From Phycisphaerales bacterium (GTDB lineage: Bacteria > Planctomycetota > Phycisphaerae > Phycisphaerales > UBA1924), in the NCBI GenBank assembly GCA_020847175.1, contig JADLCM010000030.1, forward strand, positions 1 through 55,289: a DNA stretch of 55,289 nt. The letters run 5' to 3'. Below are positions 42,371 to 52,900 of the stretch, in pieces (position 1 is the first letter of the stretch; each line of letters starts with the position of its first letter). Made by a program: the position numbers and the translations under genes. Below the pieces are notes generated by a model, which had not been told where the DNA came from, ran no database searches, and saw nothing but the letters and a program-made list of their open reading frames with translations.

Positions 42371-43222
42371 CTACTCCCCCGGGATGTACGAAATCGTGCC
42401 CTCCCACGGGCTGCTGGCGCTGGCGTACAAGCGCCGCGGGATCCGCCCCGCGAGGTACCCATCGCGCCCGGCCAGGCACGCGGCGCGCATGGCGCGGGCC
42501 ATGCGCACGGGGTCTCCGGCCTGCGCCACGGCGGTGTTGAGCAGCACGCCGTCGGCCCCCAGTTCCATCGCCCGGGCCACGTCCGACGGCACGCCCACGC
42601 CCGCATCGACGATCACCGGGTACTCGCCGTCGCCCCGCTTGAGCGCCTCGAGGCAGAGCACGATGTTGGCCTCATTGAGCACGCCCTGCCCGGAGCCGAT
42701 CGGGCTCCCCGCGGGCATCACGCTGGACGCGCCCGCGTCCTTGATGCGCGACGCCGTCACCGGGTCGTCGCTGGCGTAGGCGAGCACGGTGAACCCGTCC
42801 CTGACGAGTTCGCGCGTCGCCTCGAGCGTGCCCACGGGGTCGGGGAGCAGCGTCTTGCGGTCGCCCAGCACTTCGAGTTTGACCCATCCGCTTCCCGGGT
42901 TCCCGATCTGCTCCAGGAGTTCGCGCCCCAGCCGCGCCACGCGCACGGCGTCCTCGGCGCTGAAGCACCCGGCGGTGTTGGGCAGAATCGCGTAGCGCGC
43001 GGGGTCCAGGTACTCCAGCAGGCTGCGCCCCTCGCTGTTGAAGAGGCGCTCCCGCCGGACCGCGACCGTCACCACGCCCGTTCCGCTCGCATCGAGCGCT
43101 TCGCGCATGAGGTCCATCGTCGCGTACTTGCCCGTGCCCACGATCAGGCGCGATGCGATCTCGCGCCCCCCGACGCGGAGCGGACGATCCGGGATCACGT
43201 TCGGACGGGTGGCGCTGGACAT
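42371..43222 (-). CDS. thiG: Thiazole synthase ThiG
   Basis: A 283-residue TIM-barrel enzyme that makes the thiazole phosphate of thiamine from deoxyxylulose phosphate, dehydroglycine and ThiS-thiocarboxylate. Seen: [14 protein letters not shown] at the start, the Schiff-base lysine K115 in [10 protein letters not shown], then [14 protein letters not shown] and [29 protein letters not shown], the phosphate-binding end of the barrel. The C-terminal tail SSPWEGTI.. is short. thiS, thiF and thiO are not adjacent. Confidence 0.95.
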   Translation of the reverse strand: MSSATRPNVIPDRPLRVGGREIASRLIVGTGKYATMDLMREALDASGTGVVTVAVRRERLFNSEGRSLLEYLDPARYAILPNTAGCFSAEDAVRVARLGRELLEQIGNPGSGWVKLEVLGDRKTLLPDPVGTLEATRELVRDGFTVLAYASDDPVTASRIKDAGASSVMPAGSPIGSGQGVLNEANIVLCLEALKRGDGEYPVIVDAGVGVPSDVARAMELGADGVLLNTAVAQAGDPVRMARAMRAACLAGRDGYLAGRIPRRLYASASSPWEGTISYIPGE

Positions 43223-43249
43223 CGGCCCACTGTAGGAAAGGCAGGGGCG

Positions 43250-44176
43250 CTATCGCTCGTTGAGGCGCCCCACCCAGCGTTGCATCGCGCCGCGCCGGGT
43301 GAGGTCGTACGTCAGCGGCGTGACGGTGATGTGCCGCGAGAAGAGAAGGTCCACGTCGCTCCCGGGTTCGGTGCCGTGGAAGGCCATGCCGTCGCCCGCG
43401 GACCAGTAGTAGACGTCGCCGCTCGGGCTGACGCGCCGCTCGTAGCGATCCACCAGGCCGTGTGTGTTCATGGTGCACACCCGCACCGGGAGGGGGGCGC
43501 GCGGGTCGTAGCCCTCGCTGGGCGGGCGCCCCACGTCCCACCCGGCGGGTTTCTGGCGCGTGCCGAGGTCATCGCCCGGCGCGCGCGGGCGGGGCGATTC
43601 GGTGCGCGGGATGTTGATGTTCAGGCATTCGTGCCGTTCGATGGGGCCGGAGGCGAGGATGCGTTCGACGGCGCGCCGGGCGTGCCCCGCCGCCGCGTCG
43701 AAGAGGGGCGTGCCCCCGCCGAGGTGCAGGCTCACGGCGATGCTGGGCACGCCGAGGAAGGCGGCCTCGATGGCCGCGGCGACCGTGCCCGAGTAGATCA
43801 CGTTGACGCCGCAGTTCGCGCCCGCGTTCATGCCGCTGATGACCAGGTCAGGGGCGGACCCGGGGCCGTGGATCTCGGGCCAGATCGCGGAGAGCGCGAG
43901 TTTCACGCAGTCCGCCGGGCGCCCTTCGACGGCGACGCCCTTCATGCGGTCGTTGACGGTCACCTCGCGGGTCATCAGCGGCTCGTGAAACGTCACACCG
44001 TGGCTCGTCGCCGACTGCACCGTCTCGGGGGCGACGACGAAAACTTCGGCGGGCGCGCCGGTGCGCGGGTCGCGCAGAGCCCCGCCGAACCCGAGGTGCG
44101 CGTCGGTCAGCGCGTCGTAGAGCGCGACGATGCCGGGGGCGCGGATGCCGTCGTCGTTGGTGAGCAGGATGCGCAT
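43250..44176 (-). CDS. surE: 5'-nucleotidase SurE
   Basis: A 308-residue metal-dependent nucleotidase, larger than the usual 250. The N-terminal motif is MRILLTNDDGIRAPGI with the metal-ligand aspartates. VISGMNAGANCGVNVIYSGTVAAAIEA is the second hallmark. The C-terminus has LLFSRHITVTPLTYDLT as in other SurE proteins. Extra length comes from loops around residues 26-46 (LGFGGALRDPRTGAP) and 196-222. It hydrolyses nucleoside monophosphates and related phosphates in the cytoplasm. 27 bases separate it from thiG, so the two are likely co-transcribed. Confidence 0.93.
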   Translation of the reverse strand: MRILLTNDDGIRAPGIVALYDALTDAHLGFGGALRDPRTGAPAEVFVVAPETVQSATSHGVTFHEPLMTREVTVNDRMKGVAVEGRPADCVKLALSAIWPEIHGPGSAPDLVISGMNAGANCGVNVIYSGTVAAAIEAAFLGVPSIAVSLHLGGGTPLFDAAAGHARRAVERILASGPIERHECLNINIPRTESPRPRAPGDDLGTRQKPAGWDVGRPPSEGYDPRAPLPVRVCTMNTHGLVDRYERRVSPSGDVYYWSAGDGMAFHGTEPGSDVDLLFSRHITVTPLTYDLTRRGAMQRWVGRLNER

Positions 44177-44220
44177 GAGGGAGGATAGAACGCGCGGGCG
44201 GCGCGCCGCATCCTACCCTC

Positions 44221-44991
44221 GTGCGCATGGCGCCGCGTTTTCCTCCCGAAATCTGCTGGATATTTTCGCTCGCGCGCTGCGGGTCTTCGGTCATTGCCTA
44301 TGCCGCGGCGGCGCCGTGGGCGCTCCCCGTGGCCGACGAACCCTTCGGCCCCTGGGACCGGACCGGCCCGCCCTACCACTACCCGCCCGAGCAGAAGGTG
44401 CTGAAGGAGCGCTTCTGGGAGAGCGGCGAGCACCTGACGCCCGAGGTGCTGGGGCTCGCGGAGCGCGTGTTCGACGGGATTGCGAAAGACTCAGCGCGCC
44501 TGATCGTCAAGCATCCGCACGACATGATCCGCCCCGAGGAGTTTCGCACCGAGCTCCCCCACCACCGGAGCGTCTTTCTGCTGCGTCACCCGCTCAAGCG
44601 CCTCAACAGCCTGTACGCGCGCGGGTGGCACAAGTCGATCGGGCCCAACTTCGACCTTGACCGTTTCTCGCTCGTGGCGCGCCGCTGGCTGGAGCATCCG
44701 CACCGGCTGACCTTCGAGCAGTTTCGGGCCGATCCGCGGGCGTTCTTCGCGCGCCTGTGGATCGCTTTCGGCTGGGCCTTCGACGAGAGCCACCTGGACG
44801 TCGCGGTGGCGTATCAGCAGTCGCACTACCACGATTCCTCGGCGAAACTCAGCGACGAGCGACCCGACGCGGTGGTCTCGGAAGGACGCTGGTGCGTGCC
44901 CCCGGAGGCCGAGGCGGCCTACGCCGCGGACCCGTTCGTGCAGGAGGTCATGCGCCGCGCCGGGTGGAGCGACACAGCGCAGAGCCCGTGA
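44221..44991 (+). CDS. Sulfotransferase-like protein
   Basis: A 256-residue protein with the two PAPS-binding signatures of the sulfotransferase superfamily in degenerate form: the 5'-phosphosulfate loop FSLARCGSSVIAYA near the N-terminus and the 3'-phosphate strand-helix SVFLLRHPLKRLNSLY near residue 120. The rest (FEQFRADPRAFFARLWIAFGW) matches the usual C-terminal helix. It would transfer sulfate from PAPS to an unknown acceptor, in the cytoplasm. The frame could begin at GTG or at an ATG two codons later. It is divergent from surE across 44 bases. Confidence 0.7.
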   Translation: MRMAPRFPPEICWIFSLARCGSSVIAYAAAAPWALPVADEPFGPWDRTGPPYHYPPEQKVLKERFWESGEHLTPEVLGLAERVFDGIAKDSARLIVKHPHDMIRPEEFRTELPHHRSVFLLRHPLKRLNSLYARGWHKSIGPNFDLDRFSLVARRWLEHPHRLTFEQFRADPRAFFARLWIAFGWAFDESHLDVAVAYQQSHYHDSSAKLSDERPDAVVSEGRWCVPPEAEAAYAADPFVQEVMRRAGWSDTAQSP

Positions 44992-45010
44992 CCGCGGGTC
45001 GGCCCGCACG

Positions 45011-45030
45011 AATGTTCCACGTGGAACATT
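45011..45030. other. parS-like centromere site
   Basis: AATGTTCCACGTGGAACATT is a perfect 20-bp palindrome. Its 16-bp core TGTTCCACGTGGAACA (45013-45028) equals the Pseudomonas-type parS site bound by ParB/Spo0J and differs from the Bacillus consensus TGTTTCACGTGAAACA only by the symmetric C/G pair. It lies in a non-coding gap between the sulfotransferase-like gene and queC, where a chromosomal parS can be tolerated. Confidence 0.85.
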
Positions 45031-45108
45031 GCGGACACCTGCGCGCGCGCGCCGGCGGTCGATCCGCGCCGGATCGCGCCTCACCCGGGAGCAGGCGTAC
45101 GTTTCGGC

Positions 45109-45816
45109 ATGGCCTCATCAACGCCGGCATCCCGTGCCGTGGTGCTGCTCAGCGGCGGGCTGGACAGCGCCGTGACGCTGGGGGAAGCGCTGCGGGCGGG
45201 GTTCGAGTGCATCGCCCTGAGTTTCGACTACGGCCAGCGCCATAAGGTGGAACTTGACGCGGCCCGGGGCATCGTGCGGGCGATGGGCGTCTCGCGCCAC
45301 GTGGAGGTGCCCATCGGGCTGAGGCGACTGGGCGGTTCGGCGCTCACGAGCGATATCGAGGTGCCCAAGGACCGGCAGGAGATCGGCGGGGCCGAGGACA
45401 TCCCGGTGACGTACGTGCCGGCACGCAACCTGGTGTTCCTGTCGATCGGCGCAGCGCTGTGCGAGGTGGTGGGCGCCCGCGACCTGTACATCGGGGTCAA
45501 TGCGCTCGACTATTCGGGGTACCCGGACTGCCGCGAGGAGTTCATCCGCGCCTTCGAGGGGGCGGCGAACCTCGGCACGCGGGCCGGGGTGCACGGCGAA
45601 GGGGTGCGGGTGCGCACGCCGCTGGCGGCGATGACCAAGTGCGACATCGTGCGGCGCGGCGTGGCGCTGGGGGTGCCCCTGGCCCTGACGCGATCGTGCT
45701 ACGACCCGGGTGCGGATGGCCGGGCCTGCGGGCACTGCGACAGTTGCGTGCTGCGGGCGCGGGGTTTTGCGCAAGCGGGCGAACGCGACCCCGCGCTCGG
45801 CTCGGGCGCGCTTTGA
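45109..45816 (+). CDS. queC: 7-cyano-7-deazaguanine synthase QueC
   Basis: A 235-residue ATP-dependent enzyme that converts 7-carboxy-7-deazaguanine to preQ0 for queuosine. The PP-loop is LLSGGLDSAVTL. FDYGQRH, VPARNLVFLS and GVNALDYSGYPDCR are family landmarks. The four zinc-binding cysteines are in CYDPGADGRACGHCDSC near the end. queD, queE and queF are not adjacent. The gene is preceded by the parS-like palindrome and followed by a kinase gene after 46 bases. Confidence 0.95.
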   Translation: MASSTPASRAVVLLSGGLDSAVTLGEALRAGFECIALSFDYGQRHKVELDAARGIVRAMGVSRHVEVPIGLRRLGGSALTSDIEVPKDRQEIGGAEDIPVTYVPARNLVFLSIGAALCEVVGARDLYIGVNALDYSGYPDCREEFIRAFEGAANLGTRAGVHGEGVRVRTPLAAMTKCDIVRRGVALGVPLALTRSCYDPGADGRACGHCDSCVLRARGFAQAGERDPALGSGAL

Positions 45817-45862
45817 TGCGGGCGCCGAATCGGGGACGGGGCGAGAGTCCTAACCTCCGGGC

Positions 45863-46789
45863 ATGGCACTGGTCGTCACCGGCACCGTGAGCATCGACAC
45901 GATTTACACGCCCCATGCCGCCCCGCGCGAGGGGGTGCTGGGGGGGAGCTGCACGTACTTCGCCGCGGCGGCGTCGTTCTTCACCCCGGTGCGGATGGTC
46001 GCCGTGGTGGGCGAGGACTTTCCGCCCGGTCTTCGGTCGACGCTGGCGCATTTTCGCGCCATCGATACGGAGGGGTTGGAAGCGCGGGCGGGGGCGAAGT
46101 CGTTTCGATGGGGGGGGCGGTACCACAAGAACATGGATCACCGCGACTCGGTGTTCACCGAGCTCAACGTGATCGCCGAGCGGCCCCCGGTGGTGCCCGG
46201 GTCATATCGCGATTCGCGCCTGGTCTTCCTGGCCAACACGCACCCCGGGGTGCAGATGGGGATGCTGGAGCAGTTTCCGCGTCCGGCGCTCACGGTGGCG
46301 GACACGATGGACCTGTGGATTGACGGGGAGCGCGACGCGCTGCTGTCGCTGCTGCGGCGGATCGACGGCCTGGTGCTCAACTATGACGAGGCGGAGCAGC
46401 TCTCGGGCAAGGCGAACACGGTGGCGGCGGCGCGGTCGCTGCTGGCGCTCGGGCCGCGCTTCGTGGTGGTGAAGAAGGGCGAGCACGGGTGCATCCTGGC
46501 GCACCGCGACGGGCTGGCGGCGCTGCCGGCCTATCCGTCGGAGACGGTGGTGGACCCCACGGGCGCGGGCGATTCGTTCGCGGGGGGCATGATGGGCGCG
46601 CTGGCGATGATGGCGGAGCGCGGCGAGGACGTGCGCTCGTTCGAGAACATCCGCCGGGCGCTGGCGAGCGGCACGGTGATCGCGAGTTTCACCATCGAGG
46701 ATTTCAGCCTGGACCGGCTCGTCCGCCTGTCGCGGGCGGAGATCGACTGGCGCGCGGGCGAGTTTGCCCGGATGCTGCGCGTGGGGTAG
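45863..46789 (+). CDS. PfkB-family carbohydrate/nucleoside kinase
   Basis: A 308-residue ribokinase-fold enzyme. The N-terminal strand GTVSIDTIYTP and GGSCTYFAAAASFF correspond to the substrate-binding motif. The C-terminal signature VDPTGAGDSFAGGMMGAL contains the catalytic Asp and the anion hole. VVVKKGEHGCILAHRDG leads into it. Family members phosphorylate sugars, adenosine or related alcohols; the substrate here is unknown. It belongs to a same-strand run from queC to putA. Confidence 0.88.
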   Translation: MALVVTGTVSIDTIYTPHAAPREGVLGGSCTYFAAAASFFTPVRMVAVVGEDFPPGLRSTLAHFRAIDTEGLEARAGAKSFRWGGRYHKNMDHRDSVFTELNVIAERPPVVPGSYRDSRLVFLANTHPGVQMGMLEQFPRPALTVADTMDLWIDGERDALLSLLRRIDGLVLNYDEAEQLSGKANTVAAARSLLALGPRFVVVKKGEHGCILAHRDGLAALPAYPSETVVDPTGAGDSFAGGMMGALAMMAERGEDVRSFENIRRALASGTVIASFTIEDFSLDRLVRLSRAEIDWRAGEFARMLRVG

Positions 46790-46808
46790 GGCTCCCTACG
46801 CTGGGCTC

Positions 46809-48068
46809 ATGGCTCGTCACCGGCCCGCGCTGGGCTTCATCTTTCTCACGCTGTTTCTCGATGTGCTCGGCTTCGGGCTGCTGATCCCGGTCGCCCCGAG
46901 CCTGGTGCGTGATGTCTCGAACACGGTCACTGAGCAGGCGGCGGTGCTGGTGGGGCTCCTGTCGTCGCTCTACGCGCTGATGCAGTTCATGTTTGCGCCG
47001 ATCATCGGGGCGCTCTCCGACCATTTCGGGCGCCGCCCGGTGCTGCTGGTGTCGGTGGCGGGTTCGGGTCTGGACTACTTCGCGATGGCGCTGGCGCCGA
47101 GCATGCCCTGGCTCTTCATCACGCGGGCGATCAACGGCATCTCGGGCGGGAGCATGACCGCCGCCAACGCCTACATCGCGGACATCACGCCCCCGGAGAA
47201 GCGAGCGGCGGCCTTCGGGATGGTGGGCGCGGCGTTCGGGCTGGGGTTCATCGTCGGGCCGCTCGCGGGGGGCCTGCTGGGGAGCGTGGACATCCGCCTG
47301 CCGTTCTACGTTGCGGGGGGGCTAACGTGCCTGAACTGGTGCTACGGGCTGTTCGTGCTTCCCGAGAGCCTTCCCCATGAACGACGGCGCCCCGTGAACA
47401 TGAAGCGGGCGAACCCGCTCGGTTCGCTGCGCCACATCACGGAGTACCCGCTGATCCTGGGGCTGGGGGCGGCGCTGTTCCTTTCCAACGTGGCGCAGTT
47501 CGCGCTGCACAGCACGTGGGCGCTCTATACCGAGCACCGGTACCAGTGGTCGCCGACGATGATCGGGCTCTCGCTGGGGGCGGTGGGGCTGGGGGCCGCG
47601 TTCGTGCAGGCGGGGCTGGCGGGGAAGATCATTCGGCGCATCGGCGAGGCGCGGGCGCTCGTGGTCGCGTACGTGATGGGAACCCTCGCGTTCAGCGGGT
47701 ACGGGGGGGCGACGCACGGGTGGATGATCTTCGTGGTGATCTGCATCGGGTCGTTCGCGGGCGTGGGGATGCCCGCGGCCCAGTCGATGATCACGCGGAG
47801 CGCGCGCCTCGATGAACAGGGTTCGATCCAGGGGGCGCTGATGGGGCTCCAGAGCATCGCGGCGGTGCTCGGGCCGCAGGCGGGGTCGCGGGTCTTCGCG
47901 TGGTCGATCTCGCCGGGCGCGGCCAGGGCGGCGCCGGGGATTGCGGGCCTGCTGCCCGGGTCGGTGTATTTCTTGAGTGCCGCGCTCTCGGTCGTGGGGC
48001 TGGGGATCGTGGTGCTGACGCTGCGCCGGCACAAGCCTCCGGCGGTCGGGACGCAGGCGGGGGTGTGA
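46809..48068 (+). CDS. MFS transporter (TetA-like)
   Basis: A 419-residue twelve-helix major facilitator. It has the DHA1 signature after helix 2, GALSDHFGRRPVLL, the early motif FLDVLGFGLLIPVAPSLV and the helix 5 motif AAFGLGFIVGPLAGGLL typical of drug:H+ antiporters. The central cytoplasmic loop is ESLPHERRRPVN. A later LDEQGSIQGALMGLQSIAAVLGP is characteristic of TetA-like proteins. Substrate not determinable; tetracycline resistance should not be assumed. Confidence 0.88.
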   Translation: MARHRPALGFIFLTLFLDVLGFGLLIPVAPSLVRDVSNTVTEQAAVLVGLLSSLYALMQFMFAPIIGALSDHFGRRPVLLVSVAGSGLDYFAMALAPSMPWLFITRAINGISGGSMTAANAYIADITPPEKRAAAFGMVGAAFGLGFIVGPLAGGLLGSVDIRLPFYVAGGLTCLNWCYGLFVLPESLPHERRRPVNMKRANPLGSLRHITEYPLILGLGAALFLSNVAQFALHSTWALYTEHRYQWSPTMIGLSLGAVGLGAAFVQAGLAGKIIRRIGEARALVVAYVMGTLAFSGYGGATHGWMIFVVICIGSFAGVGMPAAQSMITRSARLDEQGSIQGALMGLQSIAAVLGPQAGSRVFAWSISPGAARAAPGIAGLLPGSVYFLSAALSVVGLGIVVLTLRRHKPPAVGTQAGV

Positions 48069-48119
48069 GCCGCTCCGCGCGGGCCGAGGGGGTGCACCGA
48101 CCTGTGGTAGGCTTGGGCG

Positions 48120-49877
48120 ATGTCGTTGCCGCTGCTGACGCTTGGAGTGATGGCCGCCCTCGCGGCGGGGTACCTGGTGTACGGGCGGTTCATCGCGCGT
48201 CAGTACCAGTTGAGCGACGGCAACGAGACCCCGGCGGAGCGGCTGAACGACGGCGTGGACTTCGTGCCCACGCGCCCGTTCTACCTGCTGGGCCAGCACT
48301 TTTCGGCGATCGCGGCGGCGGGGCCGATCGTGGGGCCGATCACGGCGTGCGCGGCGTTCGGCTGGGGCCCGTGCCTGCTGTGGATCCTGCTCGGGGTCAT
48401 CTTCATCGGCGCGGTCCATGACTTCTCGGCGCTGGTCGCCTCGGTGCGGCACGGGGCGACTTCGATCGCGGAGATCGCGCGCACGAACCTGGGCCCGCGG
48501 GCCTGGCTGTGCCTGAGCGCGTTCATCTGGATTGCGCTGCTGTATGTCATCGCCGCGTTCGCGGATGTCACGGCGCAGTCGTTCCTGGGCCGGAGCGAGG
48601 AGGTCGAGGGGATCTCGGGCACGTTCAACCGGGGCGGGGCGGTCGCGGCGGCGAGCACGATGTACCTGGGGCTGGCGCTGGTGATGGGCCTGGTGATGCG
48701 ATTTGTGAAGCCCCCGATGTGGCTGGCGACGCTGATCTTCGTGCCGGCGACACTGCTGGCGATCTGGGGCGGGACGCGCGTGTCCGACGTGCTGGTGCTG
48801 CCGGCGAAGACCTGGTACGTGATCATCCTGGGGTATTGCCTGGCGGCGTCGATGCTGCCCATGTGGCTGCTCCAGCAGCCGCGCGGGTACCTGGGCGGGT
48901 TCGTGCTGTACCTGGCGATCGGGGTGGGGACACTGGGAATCCTCTTCGGCGGGTTCAGCATCGAGCAGCCGGCCTTTGCCAAGGAGATGGCGACGATCCC
49001 GCAGTGGCTGCGCGGCGGGGCGGAGGCGCCGGGCGTCACGCAGCTTCTCTTCCCGTTCCTGTTCGTGACGATCGCATGCGGGGCGTGCTCTGGGTTCCAC
49101 GGGCTGGTGTGCGGGGGGACAACTTGCCGCCAGATCGCGAAGGAATCGCACTGCAAGCCGGTGGCATTCGGTGGGATGCTGCTGGAGGGGTTCGTCGCGG
49201 TGATCGCGCTGGCGACGGTGATGATCGTCGCGCCCGGTTCGGAGGCGTCCAAGACATCGCCGAGCACAACCTACGGCAATGGATTGGCGCGGTTCATGGT
49301 CGCGCTCGCGGGGGGCGAGGGGAGCCCGGGGCTCCTGCTCTTCGCGATGACCTTTGGTACCATGGCGGTGGCGACGTTCATCTTCGACACGATTGACGTG
49401 GCGACGCGCCTCGGGCGCTACCTGCTGCAGGAAATCACGGGGCGGAAAGGTCCGCTGGGCGGGCTGGCGGCGGCGGGGTTGACGGCGGGGCTGCCGCTTG
49501 TCTTCCTGCTCTCGTCGGAAGCGGGATCATGGAGGGCGTTCTGGACGCTGTTCGGCACGAGCAACCAGTTGCTGGCATCGCTGACGCTGCTGGGGGTGAC
49601 GGTCTGGCTTGTGCGCGAGGGCCGGCGCTGCTGGTACGTGGTGGCGCCGATGGTCTTCGTCATGGCGATCACGGCGGCGGCGCTGGCCCTGCAGATCGGC
49701 GACGGGGTGCGTTCGGTGCGGCTGCACGGGGGCCTGGTGTATGAGCCGCGCCAGCTCAACGCCTGGGTCGCCCTGGTGCTGGCGGGGCTGGCGGCGGTGT
49801 ACGTGGTGGACGCGGTTCTGGCGCTGGGCCGTGCCCTGCGGGCGCGGCGCGGGCGAGGCAAAACCGGGCCCGTATAG
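48120..49877 (+). CDS. cstA: Carbon starvation protein CstA (peptide/pyruvate transporter)
   Basis: A 585-residue CstA-family protein with about sixteen helices. Landmarks: YGRFIARQYQLSDGNETPAERLNDGVDFVPT near the start, FSAIAAAGPIVGPITACAAFGWGPCLLWILLGVIFIGAVHDF and CSGFHGLVCGGTTCRQIAKE. CstA members import peptides or pyruvate. Next to putA, this suggests use of amino-acid-derived carbon. The start ATG is 51 bases after the MFS gene, and putA begins 30 bases after the stop, so the three may share a transcript. Confidence 0.9.
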   Translation: MSLPLLTLGVMAALAAGYLVYGRFIARQYQLSDGNETPAERLNDGVDFVPTRPFYLLGQHFSAIAAAGPIVGPITACAAFGWGPCLLWILLGVIFIGAVHDFSALVASVRHGATSIAEIARTNLGPRAWLCLSAFIWIALLYVIAAFADVTAQSFLGRSEEVEGISGTFNRGGAVAAASTMYLGLALVMGLVMRFVKPPMWLATLIFVPATLLAIWGGTRVSDVLVLPAKTWYVIILGYCLAASMLPMWLLQQPRGYLGGFVLYLAIGVGTLGILFGGFSIEQPAFAKEMATIPQWLRGGAEAPGVTQLLFPFLFVTIACGACSGFHGLVCGGTTCRQIAKESHCKPVAFGGMLLEGFVAVIALATVMIVAPGSEASKTSPSTTYGNGLARFMVALAGGEGSPGLLLFAMTFGTMAVATFIFDTIDVATRLGRYLLQEITGRKGPLGGLAAAGLTAGLPLVFLLSSEAGSWRAFWTLFGTSNQLLASLTLLGVTVWLVREGRRCWYVVAPMVFVMAITAAALALQIGDGVRSVRLHGGLVYEPRQLNAWVALVLAGLAAVYVVDAVLALGRALRARRGRGKTGPV

Positions 49878-49907
49878 TTGGGCCATTCTCCCGGAGCCCG
49901 CAGCCCC

Positions 49908-52900
49908 ATGGCTATGTTCACACGCAAGTCGAAGGCGCCTGCGCCTTCGGTCAATCCCGCCTCGCAGGACCGTGTTCTGGAACTCGGGCGCGAGATGCTC
50001 AAGCGTGCGGACCGGCACAAGGCAGGGTTTCTCAGCGGCAAGTTCTATTCTGACAAGTTGATGAACTGGACCATGAAGGACCAGAACTTCAAGGTCCAGA
50101 TGTTCCGGTTCGTCGACTGCTACCCGGCGCTGACCTCGCCGGAGATGATCCACGAGCACCTGAGCGACTACCTCTCGCAGCCGGGGGTGAAACTGCCCCC
50201 GGGCTTCGAGCTGGGGCTGCGGGCGGGGGGCATCGCCAAGGGGTTGATGGCGGGGACGATCTCGAGCCAGATCAAGGGGATGGCGGCGAAGTTCATCGCG
50301 GGCACCGACGCCGCGGACGCCCTGCCGCAGCTCAAAAAACTTTGGAACGACGGCATCGCCTTCAGCGTGGACCTGCTGGGCGAGGCGTGCGTGAGCGACG
50401 AGGAGGCGGACGCGTACCAGAAGAAGTACCTGGACCTGATCGAGAACCTGCCCGGGACGGTGGCGGGGTTCAAGGCGACGGAGCGGCTGGAGCGCGACCA
50501 CCTGGGGGGCGTGCCGCGGGTGAACGTGTCGATCAAGATCAGTTCGCTCTCGGCCAAGTGCGACCCGATCGACACTGAGGGAAGCATCCGGGAGTTGATG
50601 CGCCGCCTGGTGCCCGTGCTGAAGGCGGCCTCGGCCAAGGGCGTGTTCATCAACTTTGACATGGAGCAGTTCAAGTTCAAGGACCTGACGCTGGAGCTCT
50701 TCTTCCGGTGCTGCGAGGAGGTTGACTTTCACGCGGGCCTGGCGATGCAGGCGTATCTCAAGAGCGGGCCGGATGATGCGCGCCGAGTGTGCGACTGGGC
50801 GAATCGGACGGGTCGGGTCGTCACGGTGCGCCTGGTGAAGGGCGCGTACTGGGATTACGAGACGATCCATGCCGAGGAGCAGGGCTGGCCCTGCCCGGTG
50901 TGGAACGAGAAGTGGCAGACGGACAGGTGCTTCGAGGAAATGACGGCGATCTTCCTTGATGCCTGCCCCAGGGCGGCGGAGGGCGCGACGGGAGCGTCCG
51001 GCTCGATGGGTCCGACGAAGCGCCGGGCGGGCGCGGGGGGCGTGAAGCTGGCGCTAGGCTCGCACAACGTGCGCTCGATCGGGGCGGCGCTGGCGGGGCT
51101 CGAGCAGCGCGGGCTGCCCCGTGAGGCGATCGAACTCCAGATGCTGCACGGGATGGCGGATGAGCTGAAGTACGCCGCGGAGGAGATGGGCCTGCGGGTG
51201 CGCGAATACGTGCCGGTGGGAGAGATGATCCCGGGGATGGCGTACCTCGTGCGGCGCCTCCTGGAGAACACGAGCAATGAGTCATGGCTCCGGGCGGGAT
51301 TCATCGACAACCAGGATGTGAGCCTGCTGCTGGGGGCGCCGGCCCCGAAGTCGGGCGGGAGCGTCGCGGGGAAGCCCGACCTCGTGCAGAGCGCACCGGA
51401 GCGGCACCAACTGACCGGCGCCGCGGAGGGCGTGGGCGACGGGCGACCTTTCATCAATGAACCGATGCGGAACTTCGCGGTCAGCGCGCAGCGGGAGGCG
51501 TACAAGGCCGCGCTGCAGCAGGCGCGCGTGCCGAGCGTCGCCAACGACCGCACGCCCGGGCAGGGCACGGCGATGATCGACGCGGCGCACGCGGCCTTTC
51601 CGGCGTGGCGCGACACCGATCCGGCGGTGAGGGCGAAGGTGCTGGTGGAGGCGGCGCGGCAGATGCGGGCGCGGCGCGACGAGCTCGCCGGGGTGATGAT
51701 CAAGGAGGCCGGCAAGACATGGCGCGAGGCCGACGCGGACGTGTGCGAGGCGATTGACTTCTGCGAGTTCTATGCGCGGCTCGCCCCCGGACTCTTCCGG
51801 CGCGAGCGCATCGGGCGGTTCTACGGCGAACTCGACGAGCAGTGGCACCAGCCCCGGGGGGTGGCGGTGGTCATCAGCCCGTGGAACTTTCCGCTGGCGA
51901 TCTGCTGCGGCATGACGGTCGCCGCGCTCGTCACGGGCAATACGGTGGTGGTGAAGCCCGCGGAGCAGACGCCGGGCATCGCGCGGCTGATGGCGGACGT
52001 GCTGCACGGGGCGCTGGAGAGCGTGGCCGGGCGCGGGTGGACCTCGAAGGGCGGGCGGGTGACTGACGTGCTGCAGTTCTGCGCGGCGCCGGGTGAGACG
52101 ACGGGGGCGGCGCTGGTGCGCGACCCGCGGGTGGCGCTCGTCGCCTTCACGGGGTCTCGTGACGTGGGGTTGGACATCCTGACCGCCGCGGCGCCGGGCT
52201 CGCCGTTCGTCGATGCGGGGGTGCGCGGGCGGGCGACGCACGTGAAGAGGGTGGTCTGCGAGATGGGGGGCAAGAACGCGCTCATCATCGACACCTCGGC
52301 GGACATCGACGAGGCGGTGATCGGGGCGCGCCACTCGGCCTTCGGGTTCCAGGGGCAGAAGTGCTCGGCGTGTTCGCGGCTGATCGTGGTGGACGAGGCC
52401 GGGCCGGAGGGGCCGCACATCGCGAACTTCAAGCGGCGCTTCGTCGAGGCGACCCGCGCCCTGGTGCTGGGAGACCCCGGCGACCCGGGCACGGACGTGG
52501 GCCCGGTGATCGACCGCGAGGCGGCGGAGCGCATCCGTCGGATGATCGACGCGGGCGTGAAGGACGGGGCGCGACTCGACCTGGCGATGGAGACGCCCGC
52601 GCACCTGCCCGAGGAGATGAAGGCCCGCTTCGTAGGGCCCCACGTCTTCAGCGGGGTGCAGCCCGCGCACACCATCGCCCGCGAGGAGATTTTCGGGCCG
52701 GTGGTGGGCATCATGCACGCCAGTTCATTTGAGCACGCCCTCGAACTCGCCAACGATCACGTGTACAAACTCACGGGGGGCGTCTTCAGCCGCAAGCCAT
52801 CGCACCTGGAGATGGCGCGCCGGGAGTTCCGCGTGGGCAACCTGTACCTGAACCGGGGGATCACGGGGGCGCTGGTGGCGCGCCAGCCCTTTGGCGGGTT

